62,000 nt of DNA from Cryptomeria japonica (taxonomy: Eukaryota > Streptophyta > Pinopsida > Cupressales > Cupressaceae): NCBI RefSeq assembly GCF_030272615.1, contig NC_081414.1, forward strand, positions 665,539,938 to 665,601,937, in the 5' to 3' direction. This document shows, piece by piece, positions 44,705 to 55,058 of the stretch. Both the position numbers and the translations under genes were made by a program. Every line of letters starts with the position of its first letter. Within the stretch, counting starts at the first letter, position 1. A model generated the notes under the pieces. The model did not search any database and was not told where the DNA came from. It was given only the letters and a program-made list of their open reading frames with translations.

Positions 44705-44860
44705 TTGTTGATTTTCATCTACAGTTTATTGTTTGTTAATTTTTTAGGGTTTGTTGTTCGTTTATTTTCTAGGGTTTATTGTTTGTTTTTTTCTATCTAG
44801 GGTTTAGTGTTCATTTTTATGTTAAGGGTTTATTGTCTATTTTTTGTGTCTAATGTTTAT
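44705..44860 (+). repeat. Imperfect tandem repeats with TAGGGTTTATTGTT core
   Basis: TAGGGTTTGTTGTTCG, TAGGGTTTATTGTTTG, TAGGGTTTAGTGTTC and further variants every 30-40 bp. They share TTTAGGG-like letters with plant telomere repeats by chance of composition; not telomeric arrays. Confidence 0.5.
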
Positions 44861-45237
44861 TGTTCGTTTACGTTTTTGTTTTTTGTTTTTTTCCTACGAT
44901 TTTAACAATTCATGTTTTTTGCAATATTTAAAAACTAAAAACTATTTTAAACATGAAATAAAATAAAATAAAAAACGTTTTTCAAACTTTATAACACTAA
45001 AATTAAAAAATAACAATAAATTAACATTTTTTTTATGAAAAATAATAACAACAAATTAACATTTTTTATGAAATTTTTTTTTTTAAATAAAACTACGTAC
45101 CTGAAAGGAGGTAAAAAATGGTCTGGGGGGTCAGCTAAGATGAAAAAAATGGGTACCTGTGCTCCTCTGAAATGTTTACCTATTTTTGAAACAGTGAAAA
45201 TGATGGAAAATGGTTTAAAAAAAAAAACATTCCAGAA

Positions 45238-45385
45238 ACGGGCACTCATTTTTTTCAAATCGGGCACCCGATTTGAAAAAAATGGGGGCCTGTTTAGATT
45301 GGAGCGCCCGTTTTTTAATGGCTCGGGCACTCGAAGTGAGACGGGTGCCCGATTTGTAAAAATCGGGCACCCGTTTCTAGTGGGC
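45238..45385. repeat. GC-rich subterminal motif cluster, right end of copy B
   Basis: Repeated ACGGGCACTC, TCGGGCACCCGATT, GGGGCCTGTTT, GCGCCCGTTTT and ACGGGTGCCCG variants in both orientations, matching the cluster at 27463-27570. Several are perfect or near-perfect short palindromes. Confidence 0.65.
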
Positions 45386-45392
45386 TCTTTTC

Positions 45393-45442
45393 CCAACCCG
45401 CAGACTTCCGCGGGATTAGGACCCAACTTTGTGCATTTACCC
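45393..45442 (-). repeat. Right terminal inverted repeat of copy B
   Basis: Plus-strand end CCCAACTTTGTGCATTTACCC, i.e. GGGTAAATGCACAAAGTTGG read inward, matching the copy C termini at most of the first 18 positions. Followed by ATGT duplication at 45443-45446. Confidence 0.7.
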
Positions 45443-45446
45443 ATGT

Positions 45447-46333
45447 AGCTTAAATTACCAACAAGCCCTATCCCTTTTGACCATGTTACTCTCAATAACT
45501 AGGAAAAACATAAATAAAATGACCATCTTTACTCCTAATACCAAGTGACATATTTATCTTATTTTTTAGTATTAAATATATCACTATTTAATTAACAATA
45601 TATGATAATGCCTATCTTTTTATGCTTTCAAAACTTTAATCAATGATTATAACACAACTTTTCACTCTTTTTATGCACTCACTAACCTAAATCCTAAATC
45701 CAGTTCACTATTATATAAGTTGTATCCTTCTACCCATAATATTCAAACAGATTAACTACCCTAGACTAGAACATGGATGTGATCTTTTCTCCTATTTAGA
45801 AAACTAAAATTAGCCACATCCCAAAGCCTTCAATTATAGGCACGACCATTACTTGTTAACATGCATGCCAAATACTTCAAGTACAATGTCTAGGGATTTT
45901 ATTTAATGGTAACACCGTATATAATTATAACACATGAGCTCATTAGTGAAAGAGAATAACACATTCACATATATACATTATTAACTCTTGTAGATTCTAG
46001 CTATCAACTACTATGTCTACATTAGTGTCAATTCATTTGTTATTTATCACTTTTATGATTATTGAATTAATTTTGGGGCTAACTACTAACATGGAAGTGA
46101 AATACTTTCCTTCATTTTTATAGTTTCCTAGTAGTGATTCTTAGCACCACCAAGTTTTTTAATATACAAACATGTGCTAGGCAGAAAATTTCACAAGTAA
46201 TAAGGATTCATCTTTACTTTAGAAAAAATATGACACATAAAAACTATGCCGAATAGACTATATAGCATCAATACAATTATGTATTGTAGGATTTGATAGT
46301 CTTAACTTTTATTTTTCTTAGGCCTTTGATCTT
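45447..46333. other. Intergenic, no gene seen
   Basis: AT-rich, no protein-like frame. Its first bases (ATGTAGCTTA) resemble the sequence expected to follow the interrupted tRNA-like repeat (ATGTGGCTTA). Confidence 0.5.
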
Positions 46334-46338
46334 AGATC

Positions 46339-47870
46339 TGATAGTTCTGATACTTAATATAAGTACAAATCCAATAGCCAACAAGATGAGAGGGGGGGCG
46401 TGAATCATACAAACTTAATCATCCATAAAAACATCAGATTCAACCTCGGTAACACATATATCAGTCATATAACCAAAAACTGTCAAACATGCAAACTGAA
46501 AAGCATATGAACAATATAAACCTCATAACACCAGATTTAACGTGGAAACTCAAATAGGGAAAAACCACTGTGGGATTTTAGACCCACTAAGAAATATACT
46601 CTTCTAGAGTATGCTCGGTTAAAAGAAAATCCTGTTAAAGATTACAAACATATTGCTAGGTGTGACCCGGTTAAGGGATTTCCCTCAGATCTGTTAGGAT
46701 CTTCACTTTGTTAGAAGTGACCTTGTCAAAGGATTTCAAACACTCAATCAGAATGTCACCTTGCTAGAGGATTTACATATAAGACTGTTAAGTCCACTCG
46801 GTTAAGAGATTTCTTGTCACTTTCACAAAATAACAGTAATAAAAATCTATCTGCAACTTCACATCTAAAATGCTAAAGCAGATTCCTATTTGTTCAATAC
46901 AATCTAGACATAGAACTAATCTTGTCTATCTATTGGGCATTAATATTCCGTTATTCTAACAGGTCTTCAAGCTTCTGTGCTCGGTAATCACTACGTAGCA
47001 TCCTTGTGTATACACTTGCCCGCATCCATTGTTTATCAATAGTTTCCTATTTATAAACAATCTTCTAACCGCTTAATCTCATTGATCACATTTCCCATGA
47101 TCAATCATAGCCATCAGATCTTCAATCTTGTCTAGGTTCAATGTATCTTTCGATCTGAAAATGTTTTACCCTGCCTTGGAACTTGCATATTCACCTTGGA
47201 ACTTGTGTTAGGGTAATGCGGTTCAATCTGAGCTGTAGATCTTCTTGCCGACTTTCCATTGCCTTAGATTCATTAACAAACTTACTTCCACGGCTTACCA
47301 ATCATTGATCCGCTCTAGCTCATCAACATCATTTATTAAATATCACATGTAAACATTTAATGCATTCTGTTATAGCTTGGTTACAACTCGGTGAATACTA
47401 AACTTCACTCGGTAGTCATTCTGCCTTCATTAACCAATAGCGATAACCTTAGGGTTTACCGACTAGGTTCCTTAAGGTTTACCGACTAGGTTCTTTGCTT
47501 GATAACATAGTATAGTATTAACCTTTACATTTTACAACATATGTATGATGTTAAAACAATCTAAAACATCAAGATCTCATCATTGTCTAACTCGGTAGAG
47601 TTGCCCATTGAATAACTTATCCCCTTATTCATCATATTCTTTCCTGTGTCTTTACCGACTTCTTTATAATCTTCATATCATACTTCTCAAGTATGGCAAC
47701 ATCATACTGAATTAGAAAATCAATCTCTTGACATCAATGACAAAATAATAATATCAAGATAGTAAAACATCTTTAATCAACTATGTCCATAATCATCAAC
47801 AACCTTCTCAATATCCTTATTGAAATGTCAACAATCTTTCATTGTCTGTTATAATGCAATATTGCCAACA
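46339..47870 (-). repeat. Solo LTR (minus orientation) with perfect 5-bp target duplication
   Basis: Both ends are TG...CA and flanked by AGATC (46334-46338 and 47871-47875). On the minus strand it begins TGTTGGCAATATTG and ends AGAACTATCA, 1532 bp. It contains a C-rich CCCCCCCTCTC tract near its 3' end, as in many copia LTRs, and imperfect repeats of a GGTTAA[GA][GA]GATTTC motif at about 46615-46830. No internal element sequence is present, so two LTRs recombined to leave one. Confidence 0.8.
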
Positions 47871-47875
47871 AGATC

Positions 47876-49323
47876 TAGTACTAGATTTTAGTTTTTATCT
47901 CTTTATTGCAACAACATAACAATCAAAATCAATATTTCATCAATTTGAAGTAATAATTCCATTTAAATTCTCTTTTTAACTTGTTTATTTATAACCTCAA
48001 CTTAATTTACTTAGTCAATTTATCATACATATAACATACATACGTGTGTACATTTATATAATATGGGTTACGAGAGGGTGAGGTATTCCTAGGGGTAGAC
48101 CTTAACATGTATTAAAATAAAATAAAAAGGAAAACCAAAATAACTACAACTAAACCCAATTGTAATCTTCACCCCAAATAAATTGTCACTAGGTCAAGAA
48201 AGACTAGTTGCATGCAACTCTTATATAATTAATAAGACTATGCAATCATAACCCACGTAAAATGTATTTATTGAATTCTCACTTAAGAATATTTTTTTGG
48301 TATATCAATGAATATGGGCGCACAAGAAGAACTAATTTATTACACTATAGTATATTGATTAAGGATTTGGTTTAAATGAAGTGATATTCAAGTGTGGTTC
48401 CAAATTAGTGTGTATCTAATTAGGAAACAAAGTCACAACACACCAATAAGAGAACAAGTTGGGATAGATGAACAAGGAGTTATTTATTTGCGTATAATTG
48501 ATTATGAAATCTTGTAATAGAGCATAGTTAGTAATTCATGGCCTATAACTGCATATAGTCATATATAAACTAAGAAATATCATTACAAGCCTTGAATATT
48601 TTCAAAATGTTGTTACATTCATCTAACTCAAAATTACATTCCTGTTGATAAATATGGAAAATAAAAAACTCCTATCTATGAATAAGAAACCTTCTTAGAT
48701 GCTTACTTAATACAATGGAGAAACTTTGCAACAAAATCCACTTACAATATTACCCTCCTCATATCTAATATCAATTTACTTGCACTCCCTATTATTAGTG
48801 GTAATAATATTCTTACATTCTACTTTCATTTTCCTGATTGTGTAAGGTCCATTGTTCCTATCATAGCTTGGTACTTGGACTACATAATTTTGAACTTGAC
48901 ATTTATAATTTATGCTAGTAATTATACCTACTAGCATGGTAGGATACCCACCAAATCATAATATGTTTTTTTTATATTAATTATCAAATGTACAGAGACT
49001 AGGTTTAAAACTCATCCACTAATCTTATACTTTGATTTGTTAAACAAAACTTTAGATCATATATCACTGTCATAGTGTTGAAACTATTATCTTCAAGATA
49101 AGTATGTCATGTATATTGTAGTGTGTTATCCAACTATATAGAAGCATACATCAAGAATGATAAACTTCCTTTAAGTGTGATTATTACCAACTCCATGCCC
49201 AAGATAGGTGAAGACACTATATTTGTTGAGTCTTTATATTAAGATATACCCATGATGATAATACTAATACTCTATACTTATGATTAGGTTCTACTAGATA
49301 AGGTTTAATGAAAAATAGTTGTA
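47876..49323. other. Intergenic, no gene seen
   Basis: AT-rich sequence with no protein-like frame or clear repeat structure. Confidence 0.5.
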
Positions 49324-49328
49324 TAGTT

Positions 49329-49895
49329 AGTTGCAAATGTGAAATCGATTGATGTTTCAGTATGGTTGTCATTGATGTCAACATATTGATTATGTCTCAG
49401 TTTTTGTTCCGGATTTCTTGATTTGTTGCAGATATATTCATGATGTGTTGGCATGTTGTTGGAGATTATCTTAAGATTCCATTCTCATTTTTTTGTTGTC
49501 TAGGAGCTATGCTTCAAAAGTCTATGCAATGATGATAATGATTATCTAGCATAATTTGTAGAGCTCCACATTGCTCCACATTTTTCAGTTTTATTGTTGT
49601 GTTTCTAGATTTATGCTTCTCATGCATGTATCTTTGTTATTCTAATTTGGCATGGGTTGATGTGCTCCATAATTGTGTTTTTGGCCATGTTCTTTCCTAG
49701 TTTGATTAACCCCAGATGCTCTATCTTTTGGTCTAGTGATTGCAACATTTGGATAATGTGTTGTTGCTTTGTGGTGTGGCCTAGTGTGCATTCCTTTGCA
49801 CCACAAGAATTCTTAGTGAAGAGCTATTTTGAATTGTGTTTTATTATCTCCTTGGCCAACTTGGAAAATCTATTTTGGAAATTAGTATATATATA
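49329..49895 (+). repeat. Copia 5' LTR, left half
   Basis: Aligns with 59050-59610. The first base is A where the 3' LTR has T (AGTTGC versus TGTTGC). Ends at the TATA duplicated by copy C insertion. Confidence 0.85.
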
Positions 49896-49950
49896 GGGTA
49901 AGTGCACAAAGATGGTGGTCAAAAAAGTGGACACACCCAAAAAAAAACAT
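49896..49950 (+). repeat. Left terminal inverted repeat of copy C
   Basis: Pairs with 54392-54446 and is colinear over about 50 bp with the copy A terminus, including the run of nine A's after GTGG.CACA. Confidence 0.85.
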
Positions 49951-49964
49951 GAAAAACAACAAAA

Positions 49965-50190
49965 TGCGCACGAGGTATTTCAAATTTAAAGAACCTTGTA
50001 CGCATTTAGGCTCGTTTTGCCAAGCCTAACCAAAGCTAAACCATGTACGAGGTTTAAAGTATACTAACTGTGTACGCGGTTTAGAAACGAAGAACCCCAT
50101 ACATGGCTTAAGAACTAAAACTGTGTATGTGGTTTAGAAACTAAAAACCCCGTACGTGGTTTTAGTTTGTAAAGCACGTACGCATTTGTC
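49965..50190. repeat. Subterminal repeats of copy C, left
   Basis: Units of about 30 bp carrying a [CT]GTA[CT]G[CT]GGTTTA-type core (e.g. TGTACGCGGTTTAGAAAC, CGTACGTGGTTTTAG) and AGGCTCGTTTTGCCAAGCCT. Different motif from copy B's GGGCACCCG set. Confidence 0.65.
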
Positions 50191-50424
50191 TGTCAATAAA
50201 ATGCAATTCATTTAGCATTCCATTAGGTTTTTTGGTAGGATATATACATAAAATGTAACATTTAAGTATAAGAAAGATAAAAGACATTAAGTTATATTTT
50301 ATGTATATATTGTAAAGATGTTTGAGAGTGGTTCTAGATCTCTAAGAGTTATAATGTAGATTCTAGTTTTTTGAGTATTCTTATAAATTTTAGATAGTCG
50401 AATTTCAGTAATCAACATGCTTAT

Positions 50425-50993
50425 ATCAACATTATCTCTCTCATCTCTTCCCTACATTCCCCCTCTCTCTTCCTTAACCCCTACCTTTTTTTCTCTTACA
50501 CATCTCCCTCTCTACTTTCTTCCCTCTCTCGGGTATATTTCCCTCTCTACTTTCTTCCCTCTCTTGGGTATCTCTCCCTCTCTTTCTCATCTCCCTCACT
50601 CGCTTTCTCTCTTTCATCTATACCTCTCTTTCTCTCCCTCTCTCAAATATCTTTATCTCTCCCTCTCTCCCCCCTCTTCACTCTCTCTCTCTCTCTCACT
50701 CTCTCTCACTCTCTCTCTCATTCTATCCCTCTCCCTCCCCCTCCCTTTCTCTTCCTTTGTCAAGTATTTATTTCTCTCTAACTCTCTTTCTCTCTGCCCC
50801 TCTCACTCCATTTCTCTTTCTCTCAAGTCTCTCTCCTTCTCTCTATCAAGTCTCTGGATATCAACCTCTCTCTCTCTCTCTCTCAAGTCCCTCTCCCTCT
50901 ATGCCTCTATCTCTCTATCTCACTCTCCTCCTTTGTCAAGTGTATCTCTTTCCCACTCTCTCCCTACCTCCCCCCTCCATTTCTATTTTCACT

Positions 50994-51067
<74 letters not shown>

Positions 51068-51362
51068 AAGTCTCTCCCTCTCATCCTCTTTCTCTCTATC
51101 TCACTCTCTCCTTCTCTCAGGTGTATCTCTCTCTCATTCTCTCCCTCTCTCCTCCCCCTCCCTCTCTCCCTTTCTCATTACCTCTCTTTCTCACTCTCTC
51201 CCTCTCTTCACACCTATCTCTCTCTATTCTCTTATACTCTCCTTCCATCCCTTCCCCCTCTCACTTAGACTCTCTCTATCTCTCACCCTCTCTTTCTCTC
51301 TCTCTCTCACCTTCCCTCCCTCCACCTCTTAGGTCTCTCTTTCTCTCCCAATCCCTCTATCC

Positions 51363-51400
<38 letters not shown>

Positions 51401-51648
51401 TTGAGTCCCCTTCTCTATGTCTCTCTCTATCTCTATCTCTCCCTCTATTTCCCTCTCTCTCTCTCCATCTCTCTCTCTTGCTCCCTTTCCCTTTCTCTAT
51501 CTTTGTCTCCCCCACTTTCTCTCTCTCTCTCTCTCATTTATCTCTTGTCTCTCCCTGCTAGTCTCTATCTCTCTATCTCACTCTCCTCTTCTCTTAGGTG
51601 TATCTCTCTCCCATTCCCTCCCTCTCCTCCCCCTCTCTCCCTCTCTAG
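50425..51648 (+). repeat. 1.2-kb polypyrimidine (CT-rich) tract
   Basis: Almost only C and T on the plus strand, built from CTCTCTCT and CCCTCTC runs, including pure (CT)n at 51000-51062. The long Ser/Leu frames over it (up to 283 aa) are composition artefacts. Confidence 0.95.
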
Positions 51649-52945
51649 GGTCATATGGTATTCTTAGGGGTCATATGGTACCTTAGCAATCCATGCATGT
51701 GTCCTAAGGTTCATAGGACACCGTATGACTCCTTAGGACACCATATGACCCATAATGACATGTAAGAGGTCATATGGAGTCCTAAGGGGTCATAGGACAC
51801 CATATGACCCCTTAGCACACCATATGACCCACAATGACACGAAATGGTGTCCTAAGGGGTTATAAAACACTATATGACCTCTTAGGACACCATACGACCC
51901 ATAACGACACCATATGGAGTCCTAAGGGGTCAAATGGTGTCCTAAGGGGTCGTAGGAGAACCTGAACTTGGAGGACACCATTTTGTACTTTTTCATGTCA
52001 TATGGTATTCTTAGGGGTCATATGGTATCCTAGGGATCCATGCATGTTTCCTAAGGGGTCATAGGACACCATATGACTCCTTAGGACACCATATGACCCA
52101 TAATGACACATAAGAGGTCATATGGAGTCCTAAGGGGTCATAGGACACCATATGAACCCTTAGCACACCATACGACCCATAATGACACCAAATGGTGTCC
52201 TAAGGGGTCATAGAACACTATATGACCTCTTAGGACACCGTACAACCCATAACGACACCATATGGAGTCCTAAGGGGTCGTAGGAGACCATATGACCCCT
52301 AATGACACCATATGGTGTCCTAAGGGGTCATAAGGTGTCCTAGGTGTCATAGGACACCATAAGACACATAACAACACCATATGGCATCCTAAGGGGTCAT
52401 AGAACACCATATGACCCTTAGAACATAATATAACTCCTAACAACATCTAAGGGGTCATAAGACACTATATGATCCCTTAGTACACCATAGGACCTATAAT
52501 GACACCAAATAGTGTCCTAAGGGGTCATAGAACACCATATGACCCTTTAGGACACCATATGGTGTTGTTATGGGTTGTCGGTGTCCTGAGGGCTCATATG
52601 GCATCCTATGACCCCTTAGGACACCATATGGTGTCGTTATGGGTCGTATGGTGTCTTAAGCGATCATATGGTGTCCTAAGGGTTCATAGGACACCATATG
52701 ACCTCTTATGATATGACCTCTAATGACACCTAAAGGATAATATGGTGTCCTAAGGGGTCATAGAACACAATATGACCCTTTAGGACACCATACAACCCAT
52801 AATGAAACCATATGGAGTCTTAAGGGGTCATATGGTGTCCTAAGGGATCATAGAACACCATATGACCCATAACAAGACCTAAGGGGTCATATGGAGTCCT
52901 AAGGGATCATAAGACACCATATGACCCCTTAGTACACCATACAAC
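51646..52945. repeat. Alternating inverted minisatellite of a ~21-bp motif
   Basis: The unit GG[TA]GTCCTAAGGGGTCATATG and its complement CATATGACCCCTTAGGACACC follow each other in both orientations dozens of times, with variants ACCCATAA[TC]GACACC. A longer unit of about 365 bp seems to repeat (compare 51650 and 52008). Such an array can form many hairpins. Confidence 0.85.
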
Positions 52946-53109
52946 CCATAAAGATTATCCAACCAATACATCCACATGATCCAAAGAAACCAATACATTC
53001 ATCTTCTTCAAACGTTGTACTTTATATCCTATCTTCTTTAAAAAAAAAAGAAAACCGACCACCTTGTCAATCTTCTTATCACCTCATATATATGCAAAAA
53101 AAAGAAGAT

Positions 53110-53134
53110 ATATTGGAGGGAGAGGAAGAGAGAG

Positions 53135-53183
<49 letters not shown>

Positions 53184-53250
53184 TGGAGGAAGGGAGAGGC
53201 GGAGAGAGGGAGAGAGAGAGAGAGAGTGAGAGGGGGAGAGAGGGAGACAA
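53110..53250 (+). repeat. Polypurine (GA-rich) block
   Basis: GGGAGAGG and (GA)n runs, complementary in kind to the CT block at 50425-51648 on the other side of the minisatellite. Confidence 0.9.
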
Positions 53251-53434
53251 TACACATACACACAGATGTGTATATATATACTTAATATATTATATATGTA
53301 TAAATATTATATATTATTATATACATATATATAAATATTATATATTATATATTTTTATATTATATATAAATTATATATTATATGTATATACACATATTAT
53401 ATATACAATATCATATTATACACACTCCCAAAAT

Positions 53435-53580
53435 TTAAACAAACTTAGCGCATACACGCTTTTTATAGTAAAAATAGCGAGTATGCACTTTTAATAGTTA
53501 AGATAGATCGTACACGCTTCTTACACCATAAGTACCCCGTATGCTCTTTTTATACCATAGGTACCTCATACACGCTTTTG
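53435..53580. repeat. Subterminal repeats of copy C, right
   Basis: [CT]ATACACGCTTTT / GTATGC[AT]CTTTT units about every 25-40 bp, the counterpart of the left cluster, followed by AGGCTTGG repeats (53588-53606). Confidence 0.6.
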
Positions 53581-54391
53581 ACTATTTAGGCTTGGAAATA
53601 GGCTTGGATGACAAAGCTACGGTTTGGAAGTTTGATTTCCCTCCATTTCCCTCCTTTTTGATGTGTTTAATCTTATCAACTTGGTTTCTTGACTTTGTCA
53701 TCATCAGGTTTACACTTCATCAAGTGGGTATTTCTAAAATTGCCACCATATTTTCACCCATCTTCTGAGCTTTCTAACCACATATTTTTTAAAAAAATTG
53801 AACAACAATAACATATTATTATTGATTTTTTTTTACCAATGTCTCCATAGTTCTCACAGACATACATGCCCCATTTTTTTAATAACTTTTGATATACCTA
53901 TCCAAATTTAAAAAACTTTATATATTATTGTATTGCACTTGATTTTTTACAATTAAAAAAAATAAATTATATTTTCGATTTTTTTAGTGCAACTTATGCT
54001 TCGCGCACGAATAGGTACCTAATTTTTAGGATGTGCTCGATTGGAAAAATCATTAAAAAAAACATACCCATAAAAAAATTACAAAAAATACACATCTTCT
54101 AGTGCTCACTCTCAACTATCTTTCAGCCAAAGTATTTATCAAAATACTAAATCTAACTATGACTTTTTTGATGTGCACATTAGACACTATGTTATGTTTT
54201 TCTAAAAAAATTAGGGTTTGTTTTTCATGCACAAAGGATTTGACCCCCTTAATCTTATCCAATTTTGAAAAAGTTTAGTAGTTTAGAAACTAGATTCAGA
54301 GTACTACAATATTTGTTGTTTGATTATCTTCATATCTTGAGTGGATGACTTTCAAATTTTGCCTCCAAGTTCAGATTCATCTGATTTTAGA

Positions 54392-54446
54392 AAAAAAGTG
54401 TCCACTTATACCCCCCTTTTTAACCACCTTCTTTGTGCACTTACCC
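54392..54446 (-). repeat. Right terminal inverted repeat of copy C
   Basis: Ends CTTTGTGCACTTACCC; inverted match to 49896-49950 with a small insertion. Confidence 0.85.
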
Positions 54447-54450
54447 TATT

Positions 54451-55003
54451 AAAAATGATTATAATGTAATATCATAAGGAAGGATTCAAAACAAGGAAGT
54501 TGATTATAAAAGGAAGATCTATCTTTGTTGATGTGAAGTGGTTGATTAGTGTGGTTGTTTGTTGAACTTTTTTGGTTTTAGTGCAATGAGCCTAAGGTTT
54601 CTTTCAGCATTGTAGTTGTGTGGCAGTTGTGCCTTTGTGGTGGATTCTTTCTTTCTTTCTTCCTCTAGGCAGTCAACCCTCCTATTTTTAGTAGTTTTAG
54701 CCGAGTAGTGAGCCCACCTGCAGTGATAAATTTTGGTAGTGATACATCTAGTAAAAATGACCTTAACTAGTGTCACCCTAACAGGTGTTTTCATATTGAG
54801 AACTAACATTCTCTGTAGTTTCTCCCTTCTTTGGTTTTCCATGTCATATCTAGTGTTTCATGTGTGTGTTCTTTCATGTTCATATCTATTCATGATTGTA
54901 TAATTTGATTTTTAAATTGTTGGATCTATTTATTTGGAAATGGTAATATATTTTGTTATACAATTTATTGACCCCCCCTCTCAGTTGTCTAGAGTATTCA
55001 ATA
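54451..55003 (+). repeat. Copia 5' LTR, right half
   Basis: Aligns with 59625-60175 and ends TTCAATA where the 3' LTR ends TTCAACA. Confidence 0.85.
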
Positions 55004-55005
55004 AT

Positions 55006-55017
55006 TGGTATCAGAGC
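55006..55017 (+). other. Copia primer-binding site (initiator tRNA-Met type)
   Basis: TGGTATCAGAGC two bases after the 5' LTR, complementary to the plant initiator methionine tRNA 3' end as in most copia elements. Confidence 0.9.
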
Positions 55018-55058
55018 TAGGTTCTTAGAAAGTGAGTCTAATCGCTTGAGGAGATCCC

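Larger units (their letters stand above)
26601..45442 (+). mobile_element. TIR DNA transposon, copy B (transposase plus companion gene; hosts a nested gypsy)
   Basis: Flanked by the 4-bp duplication ATGT (26597-26600 and 45443-45446). The left terminus GGGTGGCTGCAAGAAGTTGA aligns with the complement of the right terminus, GGGTAAATGCACAAAGTTGG, and its next ~150 bp align by eye with the right end of copy C (AAAATTTGA..., then GTAGT[AG]CTC...). GC-rich subterminal motifs are found at both ends (27463-27570 and 45238-45385). Inside: a transposase-like pseudogene on + and a convergent multi-exon gene on -, as in a two-gene DNA transposon. Without the nested gypsy (about 36585-44448) the element would be about 11 kb. 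Superfamily not assigned; 4-bp duplications fit Sola or some Academ elements. Confidence 0.65.
49896..54446. mobile_element. TIR DNA transposon, copy C (non-coding, repeat-filled)
   Basis: Termini: left GGGTAAGTGCACAAAGATGG, right complement GGGTAAGTGCACAAAGAAGG, then [GT]GGT[CT]AAAAA and GTGGACAC in both. Flanks are TATA (49892-49895) and TATT (54447-54450). The intact 3' LTR of the same copia element gives the empty site ...ATATATA/AAGAATGATTG, so the right flank (AAAAATGATTA) resumes exactly after a 4-bp duplication with one change. The 4551-bp interior has no transposase: subterminal repeats, a polypyrimidine block, an alternating inverted array, a polypurine block and AT-rich DNA. Confidence 0.85.

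Noticed and set aside
44425-44718. Minus-strand frames rich in Ser-Leu over GA repeats
   Set aside because: Microsatellite artefact with no domain.
44740-44830. Interstitial telomeric repeat
   Set aside because: TTTAGGG occurs only inside longer, irregular TAGGGTTTATTG units; no consecutive heptamers.
46340-46365. Degenerate primer-binding site and adjacent minus-strand LTR end
   Set aside because: The perfect AGATC duplication and TG...CA ends place this stretch inside the solo LTR.
50417-51686. Long Ser/Leu-rich open frames (up to 283 aa) over the CT block
   Set aside because: Direct product of CTCTCT simple sequence; all frames on this strand are open for the same reason.
52499-52711. 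70-aa frame in the minisatellite
   Set aside because: Repetitive translation of the array, not a gene.
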